From: Candidatus Aminicenantota bacterium
Lineage (GTDB): Bacteria; Acidobacteriota; Aminicenantia; UBA2199
DNA: 12,097 bases
Assembly (NCBI GenBank): GCA_030671465.1
Contig: DAOVIP010000012.1
Span: 1-12,097, forward strand
Direction of reading: 5' to 3'
Shown piece by piece: positions 1 to 7,222 of the stretch. The position numbers were made by a program, and so were the translations under genes. The notes under the pieces are model-generated. The model ran no database searches, was not told where the DNA came from, and was given only the letters and a program-made list of their open reading frames with translations. How positions within the stretch are numbered: position 1 is the first letter of the stretch; the number at the start of each line of letters is the position of its first letter.

Positions 1-205
1 CCGGACAGGAGTTCACCTGTTTTGTGACCTAAAATAGGGACAGCACCTTTTGTTAGAGATCATCCTGGAAGTGTATATTGTCCAACATATTGAGGCATTA
101 ACAGAACCTGTGATCCACTTTTCATGGCACGTCGGCGAATCCACGCTCCTGCAAAAAATGGACCGATGCGGATTTAATTCTAGTCCAGATTCCTCTAGTT
201 GAACA
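1..205 (+). pseudogene. Decayed fragment of an anaerobic sulfatase-maturase (radical SAM) gene
   Basis: Positions 53-151 align without gaps to 7352-7450 inside the intact maturase gene of this window: I count 79 of 99 bases and 26 of 33 residues identical (LEIILEVYIVQHIEA against PEIILEEYIVQHIEA, then FSWHVGESTLL against FSWHGGEPTLL). The radical SAM GGE motif has become VGE. In this frame there is a stop at 35-37 and another at 200-202. Bases 1-34 read TGV..HLFCDLK and may be the rest of the 5' part, with the CxxxCxxC cluster motif deleted. At 163-205 another frame reads LVQIPLVE, like VSFLPLVE near residue 194 of the intact protein, which suggests a large internal deletion. Most differences in the aligned block are third-base changes, so this copy probably diverged while still coding and decayed later. 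Its end overlaps the last codons of the crotonase gene on the other strand. It may begin before the window. Confidence 0.8.
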
Positions 206-965
206 TCTCCATTTCCATTTCAAAATACTGGATGATTTCGTCACGGTTAAAGTAGGCCAGGCGTTTGGAAATACCAATGGAACCAAAATCTTGCTGGTTG
301 ATCGCCCTGATCCTTTTAATAACCTGCTGCTCAAAGTTTTTTTTGGGGAAAACAGCATTAACGAGATTTAGTTTAAGAGCCTTTTGGGCCGGAATTTTTT
401 GGCCAGTCAATAGATATTCCATGGCTTTACCGTGCCCGATGTAGCGGGGGAGAAAATAGGGCAAACCCCCGGTGGGGTGAAGACCAAACTTCGTATGTGG
501 CAGAACAAATTCCATATCCTCGCTGACAAAGCGGAAATCCATGGCCAGGCTGGCTCCGAAAAAGGGGGTTGCGATTTCCCCGTTAAGGGCGGCGACTGTG
601 ATTTTGTTTATCCGGATCAGGTACAGGATAATATGGTTGAGGATATTAATTTGTTTGGAGCGGGAAATTTTATCAATGGTTTCTTCGGGATAGAGATGAT
701 TCTTTTCCAGATCCTGATGAAGAATCCGGATGATAAATTTATCGTAGGTTTTTTCTCCAAAGGATTCCGGTTCATTGGATAAAATTAAGGCATTGATTCG
801 ATCATCCTTGCGAAGGTATTCCAGCAGGTTTAAAAGGCGTTCACTCTCGGCCAGATCGGTCATGGTTTCGAAAACATCATTTTTAAATTTGATAAAAACA
901 ATATCATCAATAACCCGACTGGCCAGACCCACGGTTTCAAATTCAAGTGATCTTATTCCCTTCAT
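195..965 (-). CDS. Crotonase-fold (enoyl-CoA hydratase/isomerase family) protein lacking both canonical catalytic glutamates
   Basis: 256 residues, the usual length for a single-domain crotonase. The family core runs from about residue 119 to 190: NKITVAALNG, then SLAMDFRFVS, then a GLHPTGG-type loop and YLLTG. In rat enoyl-CoA hydratase the two catalytic acids sit in CELAM (Glu144) and QPE (Glu164). Here the matching positions read ASLAM (Ser139) and LPH (His157), so ordinary hydratase chemistry looks unlikely. The segment between NG and LAM is also two residues longer than usual, at the oxyanion-hole loop. A thioesterase, decarboxylase, isomerase or binding role on a CoA- or carrier-bound acyl group is possible; I cannot choose. 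The start is set by a strong AGGAGG six bases upstream of the ATG. It lies 21 bp behind the RND permease gene and is probably the last gene of the efflux operon. The C terminus (EMEMEMFN) runs into the maturase remnant on the other strand. Confidence 0.88.
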   Translation of the reverse strand: MKGIRSLEFETVGLASRVIDDIVFIKFKNDVFETMTDLAESERLLNLLEYLRKDDRINALILSNEPESFGEKTYDKFIIRILHQDLEKNHLYPEETIDKISRSKQINILNHIILYLIRINKITVAALNGEIATPFFGASLAMDFRFVSEDMEFVLPHTKFGLHPTGGLPYFLPRYIGHGKAMEYLLTGQKIPAQKALKLNLVNAVFPKKNFEQQVIKRIRAINQQDFGSIGISKRLAYFNRDEIIQYFEMEMEMFN

Positions 966-986
966 CTTATCCTCCTTGCATGAATG

Positions 987-3900
987 TTACCCTTGCTTGG
1001 GCCTGGACTTTTTTTGTTTGAGATTCAATTTTATCCGGTTGCCAATCAGATACATAACCGGTACCAGTACCAGGGTTAAAAAGGTGGCAAAAGTCAATCC
1101 GAAAATAACCGTCCAGGCCATTGGACCCCAGAAAAGGGCATTGTCACCGCCGAAATAAATCTGCGGATTCAGACGCGAAAGCAGGGTTGAAAAATTAATG
1201 TTCAAACCCACAGCCATGGGTGTTAAACCCAGGATAGTGGTAATGGCTGTAAGCAGTACAGGCCTCAACCGAGTTTTCCCTGCCTGTATGACACAGACAG
1301 CAGAGTGTTCGATGGCTAAATCATCTTCAAGGTCCAGCCCCAGCTGTTTCCGCCGATTATTTTTTAAATAATCAATGTAATCGATGAGAACAATGGCATT
1401 GTTCACCACCACACCAGCCAGAGAGATAATACCAATTCCGGTCATAATGATCACAAAATCCATACGGAAGATGGCAATTCCCAGAAACACCCCGATGGTG
1501 CTGAAAAGGACACTGGCCATTATTATGAGTGGTTTGGCAAAAGAGTTAAACTGGGTCACCAGAATGATCGTAATCAGAGCCAGAGCAATCATTAATGCCT
1601 GCATTAAAAATGAGGTGCTTTCTGCCTGGTCTTCCTGCTCTCCGGTAAATTTGTAAAGGAACCCCTCTGGCATGGCATAGTTTTTCATCAAAACCTTGAG
1701 TTTCTCATTGATTTTCTGGGAATTGTATCCCTCTATGACATTGGAGAAGAGGGTAACGGCTTTGTTCAGGTCCTTTCGGCGAATGGCTCCGTAGGTACTG
1801 CTGTTTTTGAAATCGGCTACCGATGAAATGGGGATCTGAAGGAATTTGCCGGTGCCGGGATCGCGAAAGGTGATTTTGAGATTCATCAGAGCCATGATAC
1901 TGTTCCGGTATTTTTTCTTGATTCTCAACATGATGGGATATTCATCCTCACCGTCTTTAAAATCTGATATCTCTTTTCCAAATAGAGCGGTTCGAAGGTT
2001 GCTGGCAATCTGGGCTGTTGACAGGCCAAATCTCCGGGCTTTATCCCGGTTGATTTGAACCAGCAGTTCAGGCATTCCGACATCGAGATCAATCTGTAAT
2101 CCTTCGATTCCCTCTATATTTTCTTCTTCGATAGTGCGCTGAATATCTGAAGTTAACTCCAGCAGGTGGGAGAAATCCTTGCCGCTGATTTCCAGGTTAA
2201 TGGGTCTGCCCGTGGGGGGGCCCATCTGGCTTTTTACAATGGATATCTGAACCCCGGGGTGTTTTCCCAGTATCTGGCGGCTTAATTCTTTCATGATGCT
2301 GGAGGTCATTTTTCCCTGGCGGTCCTCAAAATCAACAAAATTGATGGTCGTCATTCCTTTGTGGGGAGTATTACCCACCGCGAATTCATTTTCACCTACC
2401 ACACCCTGACCGATTGTGGTCAGAACAGATTTCACGATGGGCAGGTCCGGATTGATGATCTTGAATATTTTTTCCTCAAGATCTTTCATGAAGGCATCGG
2501 TGGCGGTGATATCCGATCCGATGGGTAAAGCTGCGGTGATATTTATAAATGAAGGTTCGTTCATAGGAAATAGTACGATATTGAGCTGCCTGAGATTAAA
2601 AAATCCAATCACCAGTAAAAGCATCAAAAAGGTAGATACCAGAATGATAACCGGGCGCTTCCCCTCCAGTGAAAAATGGAGTAGTTTTATGTACTTTTCT
2701 TCCAGTTTGATCAGAAATGATTTCTGGAACCAGGTGGCAGCCCTGGCAAGAACCAGTTTATTTAAAAGTACGATAACCATAAAGATCAACAGTAGAGTGC
2801 CGATTGAATTCATACGGCCTAAATAAAAGATCGCGGCGAGACCCAGAAGAATCCCGGTGATCTTAAAGATCTTTTTCCATTCAGTTTTCTTTTGAGCATT
2901 ATTCCTTTTAAAGAACCGGGTGGTCAGAACCGGAATAATGACCAGGGAAACAAAAAGGGAGGAACTGAGAACAATGATTAAGGTGATGGGAAGGTGTTTC
3001 ATAAATTCTCCCATTATTCCTTTCCAGAATACCAGGGGAAAAAAGGCTGCCAGAGTGGTGGCGGTTGAGGCAATAATGGGCATGGCAATTTCGCCAACCG
3101 CCAATTTGGCGGCTTCAAACAGGGTATGCCCCTTGTGGACAAAACGATATATGTTTTCCACTACAACAATGGCGTTATCCACCAGCATGCCCAAGGCCAG
3201 AACCATTCCAAATAACACCATCATGTTCACGGTTGATCCCCGGACCCCCAAAACAACAAAGGAGATAAACATGGACATGGGAATGGCCATGCCGACAAAC
3301 AAGGCATTTCTCAGACCCAGAAAGAAAAACAATACCAGGGTTACGAATATGACACCCATAATGATGTTGTTTTCCAGGTTATTGACCATTTTATGCACAA
3401 AGTCAGACTGGTCATTGGTGATGGTAATATTCAAATTCTCGGGTAAAATCCGGCTTTGTTTAGCCCTTTCCAGAATGAGAAATATTTTGTCGGTGGAATT
3501 AATCAGGTTTTCCCCGGCTTTTTTTATTACCTGCAGGGATACCACTGATTTTCGGTTCAATCGGGCTATGGTCAGAGGATCTTCGAAATCATCAATTACA
3601 TCAGCTATATCTTTTAAATAAACGATGTTACCTTTCTCGTACTTGACAATGATCTCTTTTATGTCATTCAGGGATTGGAATTCACCGATGGTGCGGATTG
3701 AGCGGGTGGTTCGGTCTATCTTTATTTCGCCACCGGAAAGGGACATGTTCTCAAATGCGGTGGCATCTTCAAGATTTTGGAAGGATATCTTTGCTGCTTC
3801 CATTCGATGGGGGTCTATGTTTATCTGGATTTCCCGGGCGTTTAAACCTTTGATCTCGACCTTGGAAATTTCGGAAACATTTTCAATCTCGTCCTCAAGG

Positions 3901-4415
3901 CATTCGGCATAATCCTCTAGTTCCTGGATGCTGTAGTCTCCTGAAAGGTTGATGTTGATAATAGGGAACTCATTGATGTCAAAATCCATAACCAGGGGGT
4001 CCATTTGCAGATCATTGGGTAACTCACTCTTGGCCTTATCCACTGCATCCTTGACATCCTGCAGTGCCTCTTTGATTTTTACACCGCTGGTGAATTCAAT
4101 AAATATATCTGAATTGTCCTGGGTGGAAATGGATCTCAATTCCTTGACGCCATTGATGGTATGGATTTCTTTTTCCAGCGGGCGGGTTATCAAGTTTTCT
4201 ATGTCAACCGGCGGATTTCCCGGATAAATGGTCTTGATAAATATATTTGGGAGTGAGATCTCCGGGAACAGCTCTATGGGCATTGTATTGTAGGCGATGA
4301 TTCCGAAGAGTGCCAGCAGTATGGTTATCAGAAATACCGTGTTTTTGTTTTTTAAAGATAGGGTGGTGAGTTTAAATTCCCTAATTACTTTTTCTGTTTT
4401 CTTTTTTCCTTGCAT
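987..4415 (-). CDS. RND-family efflux permease (AcrB/SwrC-like), inner membrane
   Basis: Inner-membrane proton-driven pump subunit of a tripartite export system; the substrate cannot be read from sequence. It shows the RND duplication: TM1 at about 27-43, a porter half with PGNPPVDIENLITRPLE at 65-81, TM2-TM6 at about 350-500, TM7 near 588-606, a second porter half, and TM8-TM12 at about 937-1125. The TM4 motif is GMLVDNAIVVVEN (409-421), so AcrB Asp407 is kept and Asp408 is Asn414. In TM10, GVVVNNAIVLID (1001-1012) puts Asn1005 where AcrB has Lys940. TM11 keeps the Arg and Thr (R1049, T1056). This pattern is common in SwrC-like and NolG-like branches. At 1142 residues it is about 90 longer than AcrB; roughly 48 of these lie between TM6 and TM7 and include two hydrophobic stretches (about 517-532 and 537-555). 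The gene lies 17 bp behind the membrane-fusion protein gene. Only a weak purine-rich ribosome site precedes the ATG, so translational coupling is likely. Confidence 0.96.
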   Translation of the reverse strand: MQGKKKTEKVIREFKLTTLSLKNKNTVFLITILLALFGIIAYNTMPIELFPEISLPNIFIKTIYPGNPPVDIENLITRPLEKEIHTINGVKELRSISTQDNSDIFIEFTSGVKIKEALQDVKDAVDKAKSELPNDLQMDPLVMDFDINEFPIININLSGDYSIQELEDYAECLEDEIENVSEISKVEIKGLNAREIQINIDPHRMEAAKISFQNLEDATAFENMSLSGGEIKIDRTTRSIRTIGEFQSLNDIKEIIVKYEKGNIVYLKDIADVIDDFEDPLTIARLNRKSVVSLQVIKKAGENLINSTDKIFLILERAKQSRILPENLNITITNDQSDFVHKMVNNLENNIIMGVIFVTLVLFFFLGLRNALFVGMAIPMSMFISFVVLGVRGSTVNMMVLFGMVLALGMLVDNAIVVVENIYRFVHKGHTLFEAAKLAVGEIAMPIIASTATTLAAFFPLVFWKGIMGEFMKHLPITLIIVLSSSLFVSLVIIPVLTTRFFKRNNAQKKTEWKKIFKITGILLGLAAIFYLGRMNSIGTLLLIFMVIVLLNKLVLARAATWFQKSFLIKLEEKYIKLLHFSLEGKRPVIILVSTFLMLLLVIGFFNLRQLNIVLFPMNEPSFINITAALPIGSDITATDAFMKDLEEKIFKIINPDLPIVKSVLTTIGQGVVGENEFAVGNTPHKGMTTINFVDFEDRQGKMTSSIMKELSRQILGKHPGVQISIVKSQMGPPTGRPINLEISGKDFSHLLELTSDIQRTIEEENIEGIEGLQIDLDVGMPELLVQINRDKARRFGLSTAQIASNLRTALFGKEISDFKDGEDEYPIMLRIKKKYRNSIMALMNLKITFRDPGTGKFLQIPISSVADFKNSSTYGAIRRKDLNKAVTLFSNVIEGYNSQKINEKLKVLMKNYAMPEGFLYKFTGEQEDQAESTSFLMQALMIALALITIILVTQFNSFAKPLIIMASVLFSTIGVFLGIAIFRMDFVIIMTGIGIISLAGVVVNNAIVLIDYIDYLKNNRRKQLGLDLEDDLAIEHSAVCVIQAGKTRLRPVLLTAITTILGLTPMAVGLNINFSTLLSRLNPQIYFGGDNALFWGPMAWTVIFGLTFATFLTLVLVPVMYLIGNRIKLNLKQKKSRPKQG

Positions 4416-4432
4416 TGTTTTTGATTTATTCT

Positions 4433-5569
4433 CTATGGTCTGTCCAGTTTGATGGCTAGGTTATTTTTTACCAGGTTGTAACCCTGGATGATAACCTTCT
4501 GGTCCGGAGACAGGCCTGATTTCACCATGGTGATATTGCCTTCACTCAGTCCGGCGGTTATATAGGTTTTTTTGGCAATCCACAGGTCTTCCTCTTTGGT
4601 GGCAATGTATATATATTCCCCCTGCATATCTTTTTTGATGACAATAGACGGGACCAGCAAGGCCTGATCGGTGGAGAAATCCACCATCTTTATAACAACA
4701 AGGTTATTGGGTTTGAGTATTTCCTTCTGGTTTTTTACCTTCATCTGGATTTCCACGGTGCGGTTCTCCGGATTTATCACATTGCCAATCCTATGAATCT
4801 TGCTTTTTATTTCAAAATCAGGGTAAGCCGGAAAAGTAATGTTTACCATATCACCTGGTTTGATCTTGCCCAGATAGGATTCAGATATATCCGCATTCAC
4901 ATAGAGTTCACGTAAATCCACGATATGCAGCAGGTTTAAACCCGGAAGTGCCATGGCACCTTTTTTAACGGCAATATTTTCGATAATACCAGCAATTGGA
5001 GTTTGAATACGGGTCATCTCCAGTTGAGCCTCCAGTGCTCTTTCGCGATCTTCCAAAGACTCTTTGGCATTTTTTGCCTGCAGGAATTCCAGCTCAGAAC
5101 CGATTTTTTTATCCCATAACCTTTTTCTTTTTTCATAAACAGTTCTGGCCAGTTTTGATGAGGTTCGGACCTCTGCCAGGTTATTTTCAATAATACTGGA
5201 GTTTAAGGTAACCAGCAGGTCTCCCTCTTGAATCCGTTGTCCCTCTTTTACATGAATGGTTTGTAGCCGGCCGCTCAGTTCAGCTCCCACCATTGCTTCT
5301 CGGACCGCTTCTATAGAACCGTTGGCGATGAATGAATGTTCAAAGGTTTCATATTTCATGGTTTTGGTTTTAACCAGCAGAGTTGCCTTTTCTTCTTCTG
5401 GATAATTTGCCTTTAATTTTAATTTCAGGTCTTTCACCTTTTTTTCCAATTTGCCGATTTCCTGTTTGGTTTTCTGGATTTCTTTTTTGATGGACTCCGG
5501 GTTTTTAGCAGCGGGTTTACCGCAGGCCATCAGGCCCAGAATCATCAATATGATCAGGTATCTGTTCAT
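4433..5569 (-). CDS. Membrane-fusion (periplasmic adaptor) lipoprotein of the RND efflux system
   Basis: Adaptor that links the RND pump to the TolC channel across the periplasm. From the chosen start it has 378 residues. MNRYLIILMILGLMAC is a lipoprotein signal with Cys16 as the lipidated residue. A charged coiled coil follows (about 26-54). Next come the first half of the barrel-sandwich hybrid (about 80-122, GRLQTIHVKEGQRIQEGD), an alpha-hairpin (about 125-186), the second lipoyl half with the RIQTPIAG motif (187-194), a beta-barrel (about 220-295) and a membrane-proximal domain to the end. I chose the ATG at 5567-5569 because AAGAGG precedes it and the lipobox then sits correctly. The same frame is open to an ATG at 5623, which overlaps the TolC stop as ATGA and would add 18 polar residues before the signal. 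Coupling from TolC makes that start conceivable but less likely. The N-terminal coiled coil before the lipoyl domain is an extra element compared with AcrA. Confidence 0.94.
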   Translation of the reverse strand: MNRYLIILMILGLMACGKPAAKNPESIKKEIQKTKQEIGKLEKKVKDLKLKLKANYPEEEKATLLVKTKTMKYETFEHSFIANGSIEAVREAMVGAELSGRLQTIHVKEGQRIQEGDLLVTLNSSIIENNLAEVRTSSKLARTVYEKRKRLWDKKIGSELEFLQAKNAKESLEDRERALEAQLEMTRIQTPIAGIIENIAVKKGAMALPGLNLLHIVDLRELYVNADISESYLGKIKPGDMVNITFPAYPDFEIKSKIHRIGNVINPENRTVEIQMKVKNQKEILKPNNLVVIKMVDFSTDQALLVPSIVIKKDMQGEYIYIATKEEDLWIAKKTYITAGLSEGNITMVKSGLSPDQKVIIQGYNLVKNNLAIKLDRP

Positions 5570-5620
5570 GATTGGCCTCTTTTCCACATATATTTTATTT
5601 GCATAAGAATCTAACCTCCT
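5566..5620 (-). promoter_or_regulatory. Strong Shine-Dalgarno followed by a 12-codon mini-ORF ending on the adaptor start codon
   Basis: Just after the TolC stop, the minus strand carries AGGAGG (5615-5620), ten bases before an ATG at 5602-5604. That ATG opens a 12-codon frame (MQIKYMWKRGQS) whose TGA (5566-5568) overlaps the adaptor ATG (5567-5569) as ATGA. It is out of frame with the adaptor. The arrangement is what a translational-coupling leader would look like, setting adaptor synthesis by re-initiation. It may also be chance, since the adaptor has its own AAGAGG site. Confidence 0.3.
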
Positions 5621-7014
5621 CATAAGCGGTTCAACACCACATCCAGTTTGGTCTTGGCGTTAAGCAAATCCACCATGGTCCGGATATAGGTTGCTTCGGC
5701 ATTTAGATACTGGTTATGAAGCTGGATTAGCTCAAGACTGGCGATTAATCCCTCTTTGTATTTAATGGTGGCTTTGTTGTAAATTTTTCGTGCCAGTTGA
5801 ACATTGGCTACGTTGGTTTTGGAATTTTCCAGGGCATCGGCAAACTCTGATTTTGCCTGGGTGTAGTGAAGCTGAAGCCCTTCTTCAACCTGTTTTTTGC
5901 TGTTTCTGATTTTTTGCAGCTGGTATTTGGCCTGTTGAATTTTTGCCGCCTTGATGCCGCTGTCGAAAATGGGAATGGTGATGTTGATACCGGCTATCAT
6001 TGATGGAAACCAACTTTCATCGGTGTTTCTGAAAAAATTGAACTCATCCCTCATGGCAGTCAGGGTGTAATTAAAAAAGGCAGCTATACTGGGGAAATAT
6101 TCGGTTATTTCTTTTTTTAAAACCAGGGATAATGATTTTTCCTGGGTGGTTATTATTTTATAGTCAATATGATTGTGAATGCTCAAATCCAGTTGCAATA
6201 ATTCCTGGGCATTGATTTCTCTGGTTATAGCCCCTAGGTTTTCCGAAATCTGTATTTCTGTTTCCAAAGACATTCCCATCTGAAATTTCAACAGTCTCTG
6301 GGAAATCCGGATCTGGCGGTTAATCGAGCGCAGGGCATTGTTCAGGTTAGAAACCGAAAGCTGGATCTGGTCCAGGTCATTTTCTTCCAGGAATCCTTCC
6401 TGGTACAGCTCCCGGGTTTCATACAGGAGGCGCTGCAGGTTTTTTAAGTTTTCTTCGATGGTGATTTTGGTCTCCAGAGCCAGAAGGACTAGATAATAGG
6501 TTCTGGTTACGGTTTCCTTTACCTGAATTTCTGATTTTTTCAATTGGTCTTTTGATAGCTGTAAAAAAATTTTCGCTGCCCGCAATCCCACTATATAAGG
6601 ACCGCTGAATAATAGTTGATTAACTGCAATATCCACTGTGGCATTATGCTGGACTCCGAATTGAAGTTCCAGGAATTCGTCTTCAGGGGCATCGGGATCA
6701 AATATAATGGCTGGAATCAGGGTAGTGGGCAATTTTAGCATGTTCTGGTACCCGACAGTGGTAGTGATCTGAGGTAATCCAAAGGCAGTGGTTTCCCAGA
6801 TCTTTTTTTTGGCTTCTTTAATATCAAGTTTGGCATTTCTGGTTTCCAGGGCATGTTTGACCGCATAATCCTGTGCCCCCTTCAGGGTTAAGCGAATAAC
6901 CTGATCATGCTTTTCCATATCCAGCCCATTAGCTGCAGCTGATAGTTGTGCGGACAGGAAAACCAGTAAAAACAGAACCCAAAATTTGTTTATTGACAAA
7001 TTTTTCTTCCACAT
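5620..7014 (-). CDS. TolC-family outer-membrane efflux protein
   Basis: Outer-membrane and periplasmic channel subunit of the tripartite pump. 464 residues, in the usual TolC range. The N terminus (MWKKN, then FWVLFLLVFLSAQLSA) is a Sec signal peptide with cleavage probably near residues 24-28. The mature protein is mostly amphipathic helix and shows the internal TolC duplication: YQEGFLEENDLDQIQLSVSN at 204-223 and KYKEGLIASLELIQLHNQYL at 418-437, each followed by a long helix. Turn-rich segments at about 80-140 and 305-355 (PQITTTVGYQ; FPSIAAFFNYTLTA; NITIPIFDSG) match the two beta-barrel regions, including the typical PIFDSG before the second helical hairpin. GGAG-type purines (TCTGGAG) lie about nine bases before the ATG. 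It is the first gene of the operon and its stop overlaps an alternative adaptor start by four bases. Confidence 0.95.
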   Translation of the reverse strand: MWKKNLSINKFWVLFLLVFLSAQLSAAANGLDMEKHDQVIRLTLKGAQDYAVKHALETRNAKLDIKEAKKKIWETTAFGLPQITTTVGYQNMLKLPTTLIPAIIFDPDAPEDEFLELQFGVQHNATVDIAVNQLLFSGPYIVGLRAAKIFLQLSKDQLKKSEIQVKETVTRTYYLVLLALETKITIEENLKNLQRLLYETRELYQEGFLEENDLDQIQLSVSNLNNALRSINRQIRISQRLLKFQMGMSLETEIQISENLGAITREINAQELLQLDLSIHNHIDYKIITTQEKSLSLVLKKEITEYFPSIAAFFNYTLTAMRDEFNFFRNTDESWFPSMIAGINITIPIFDSGIKAAKIQQAKYQLQKIRNSKKQVEEGLQLHYTQAKSEFADALENSKTNVANVQLARKIYNKATIKYKEGLIASLELIQLHNQYLNAEATYIRTMVDLLNAKTKLDVVLNRL

Positions 7015-7042
7015 TTTTTAATACTCCAGATTAATAGCGTTT

Positions 7043-7071
7043 ATTATAAATTATTATAGGGTATTAATCAA
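7043..7071 (-). promoter_or_regulatory. Probable sigma-70-type promoter of the efflux operon
   Basis: Read on the minus strand, TTGATT (plus 7066-7071) is followed by a 17-bp spacer and a perfect TATAAT (plus 7043-7048). Transcription would start near 7036, leaving a leader of about 22 bases before the TolC ATG. The region is very AT-rich and contains a second TATAAT (plus 7053-7058) without a matching -35 box, so chance matches must be allowed for. Confidence 0.6.
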
Positions 7072-7141
7072 TTAATATTTTGTTACTTCTTTATTAACCG
7101 GAGAAAAAATAAAAATAAGAAGACAGCCACATCTGGCTCTG

Positions 7142-7210
7142 TTGATATTTTATGATGATTCTTTTAGAATAGCCCTGTGAATAAGGGTATTTTAAGATTC
7201 TTTTAAAGAA
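7142..7210 (+). promoter_or_regulatory. Probable sigma-70-type promoter of the maturase gene, with two small dyads
   Basis: TTGATA (7142-7147), a 17-bp spacer and TAGAAT (7165-7170) fit a sigma-70 promoter with a start near 7177. The -10 box lies in a perfect inverted repeat, ATTCT-TTT-AGAAT (7158-7170). A second dyad, TTCTTT-T-AAAGAA (7198-7210), sits just before the ribosome site. The two dyads share the direct repeat GATTCTTTTA (7157-7166 and 7196-7205), 39 bp apart. They could be operator sites, but short AT-rich dyads are common. Confidence 0.5.
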
Positions 7211-7222
7211 GGGGATTTAGTG

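Noticed and set aside
122..358. 78-codon minus-strand frame at the left end
   Set aside because: It overlaps both the crotonase C terminus and the maturase remnant in a different frame, and shows no recognisable motif.
432..782. 116-codon + strand frame opposite the crotonase gene
   Set aside because: The antisense crotonase frame carries the family motifs and a strong ribosome site, while this frame has neither.
2920..3621. 233-codon open frame on the + strand
   Set aside because: It lies wholly antisense to the RND permease, whose motifs are unmistakable; the translation resembles no family and is a shadow of the other strand. The same holds for other + strand frames between 1384 and 4227.
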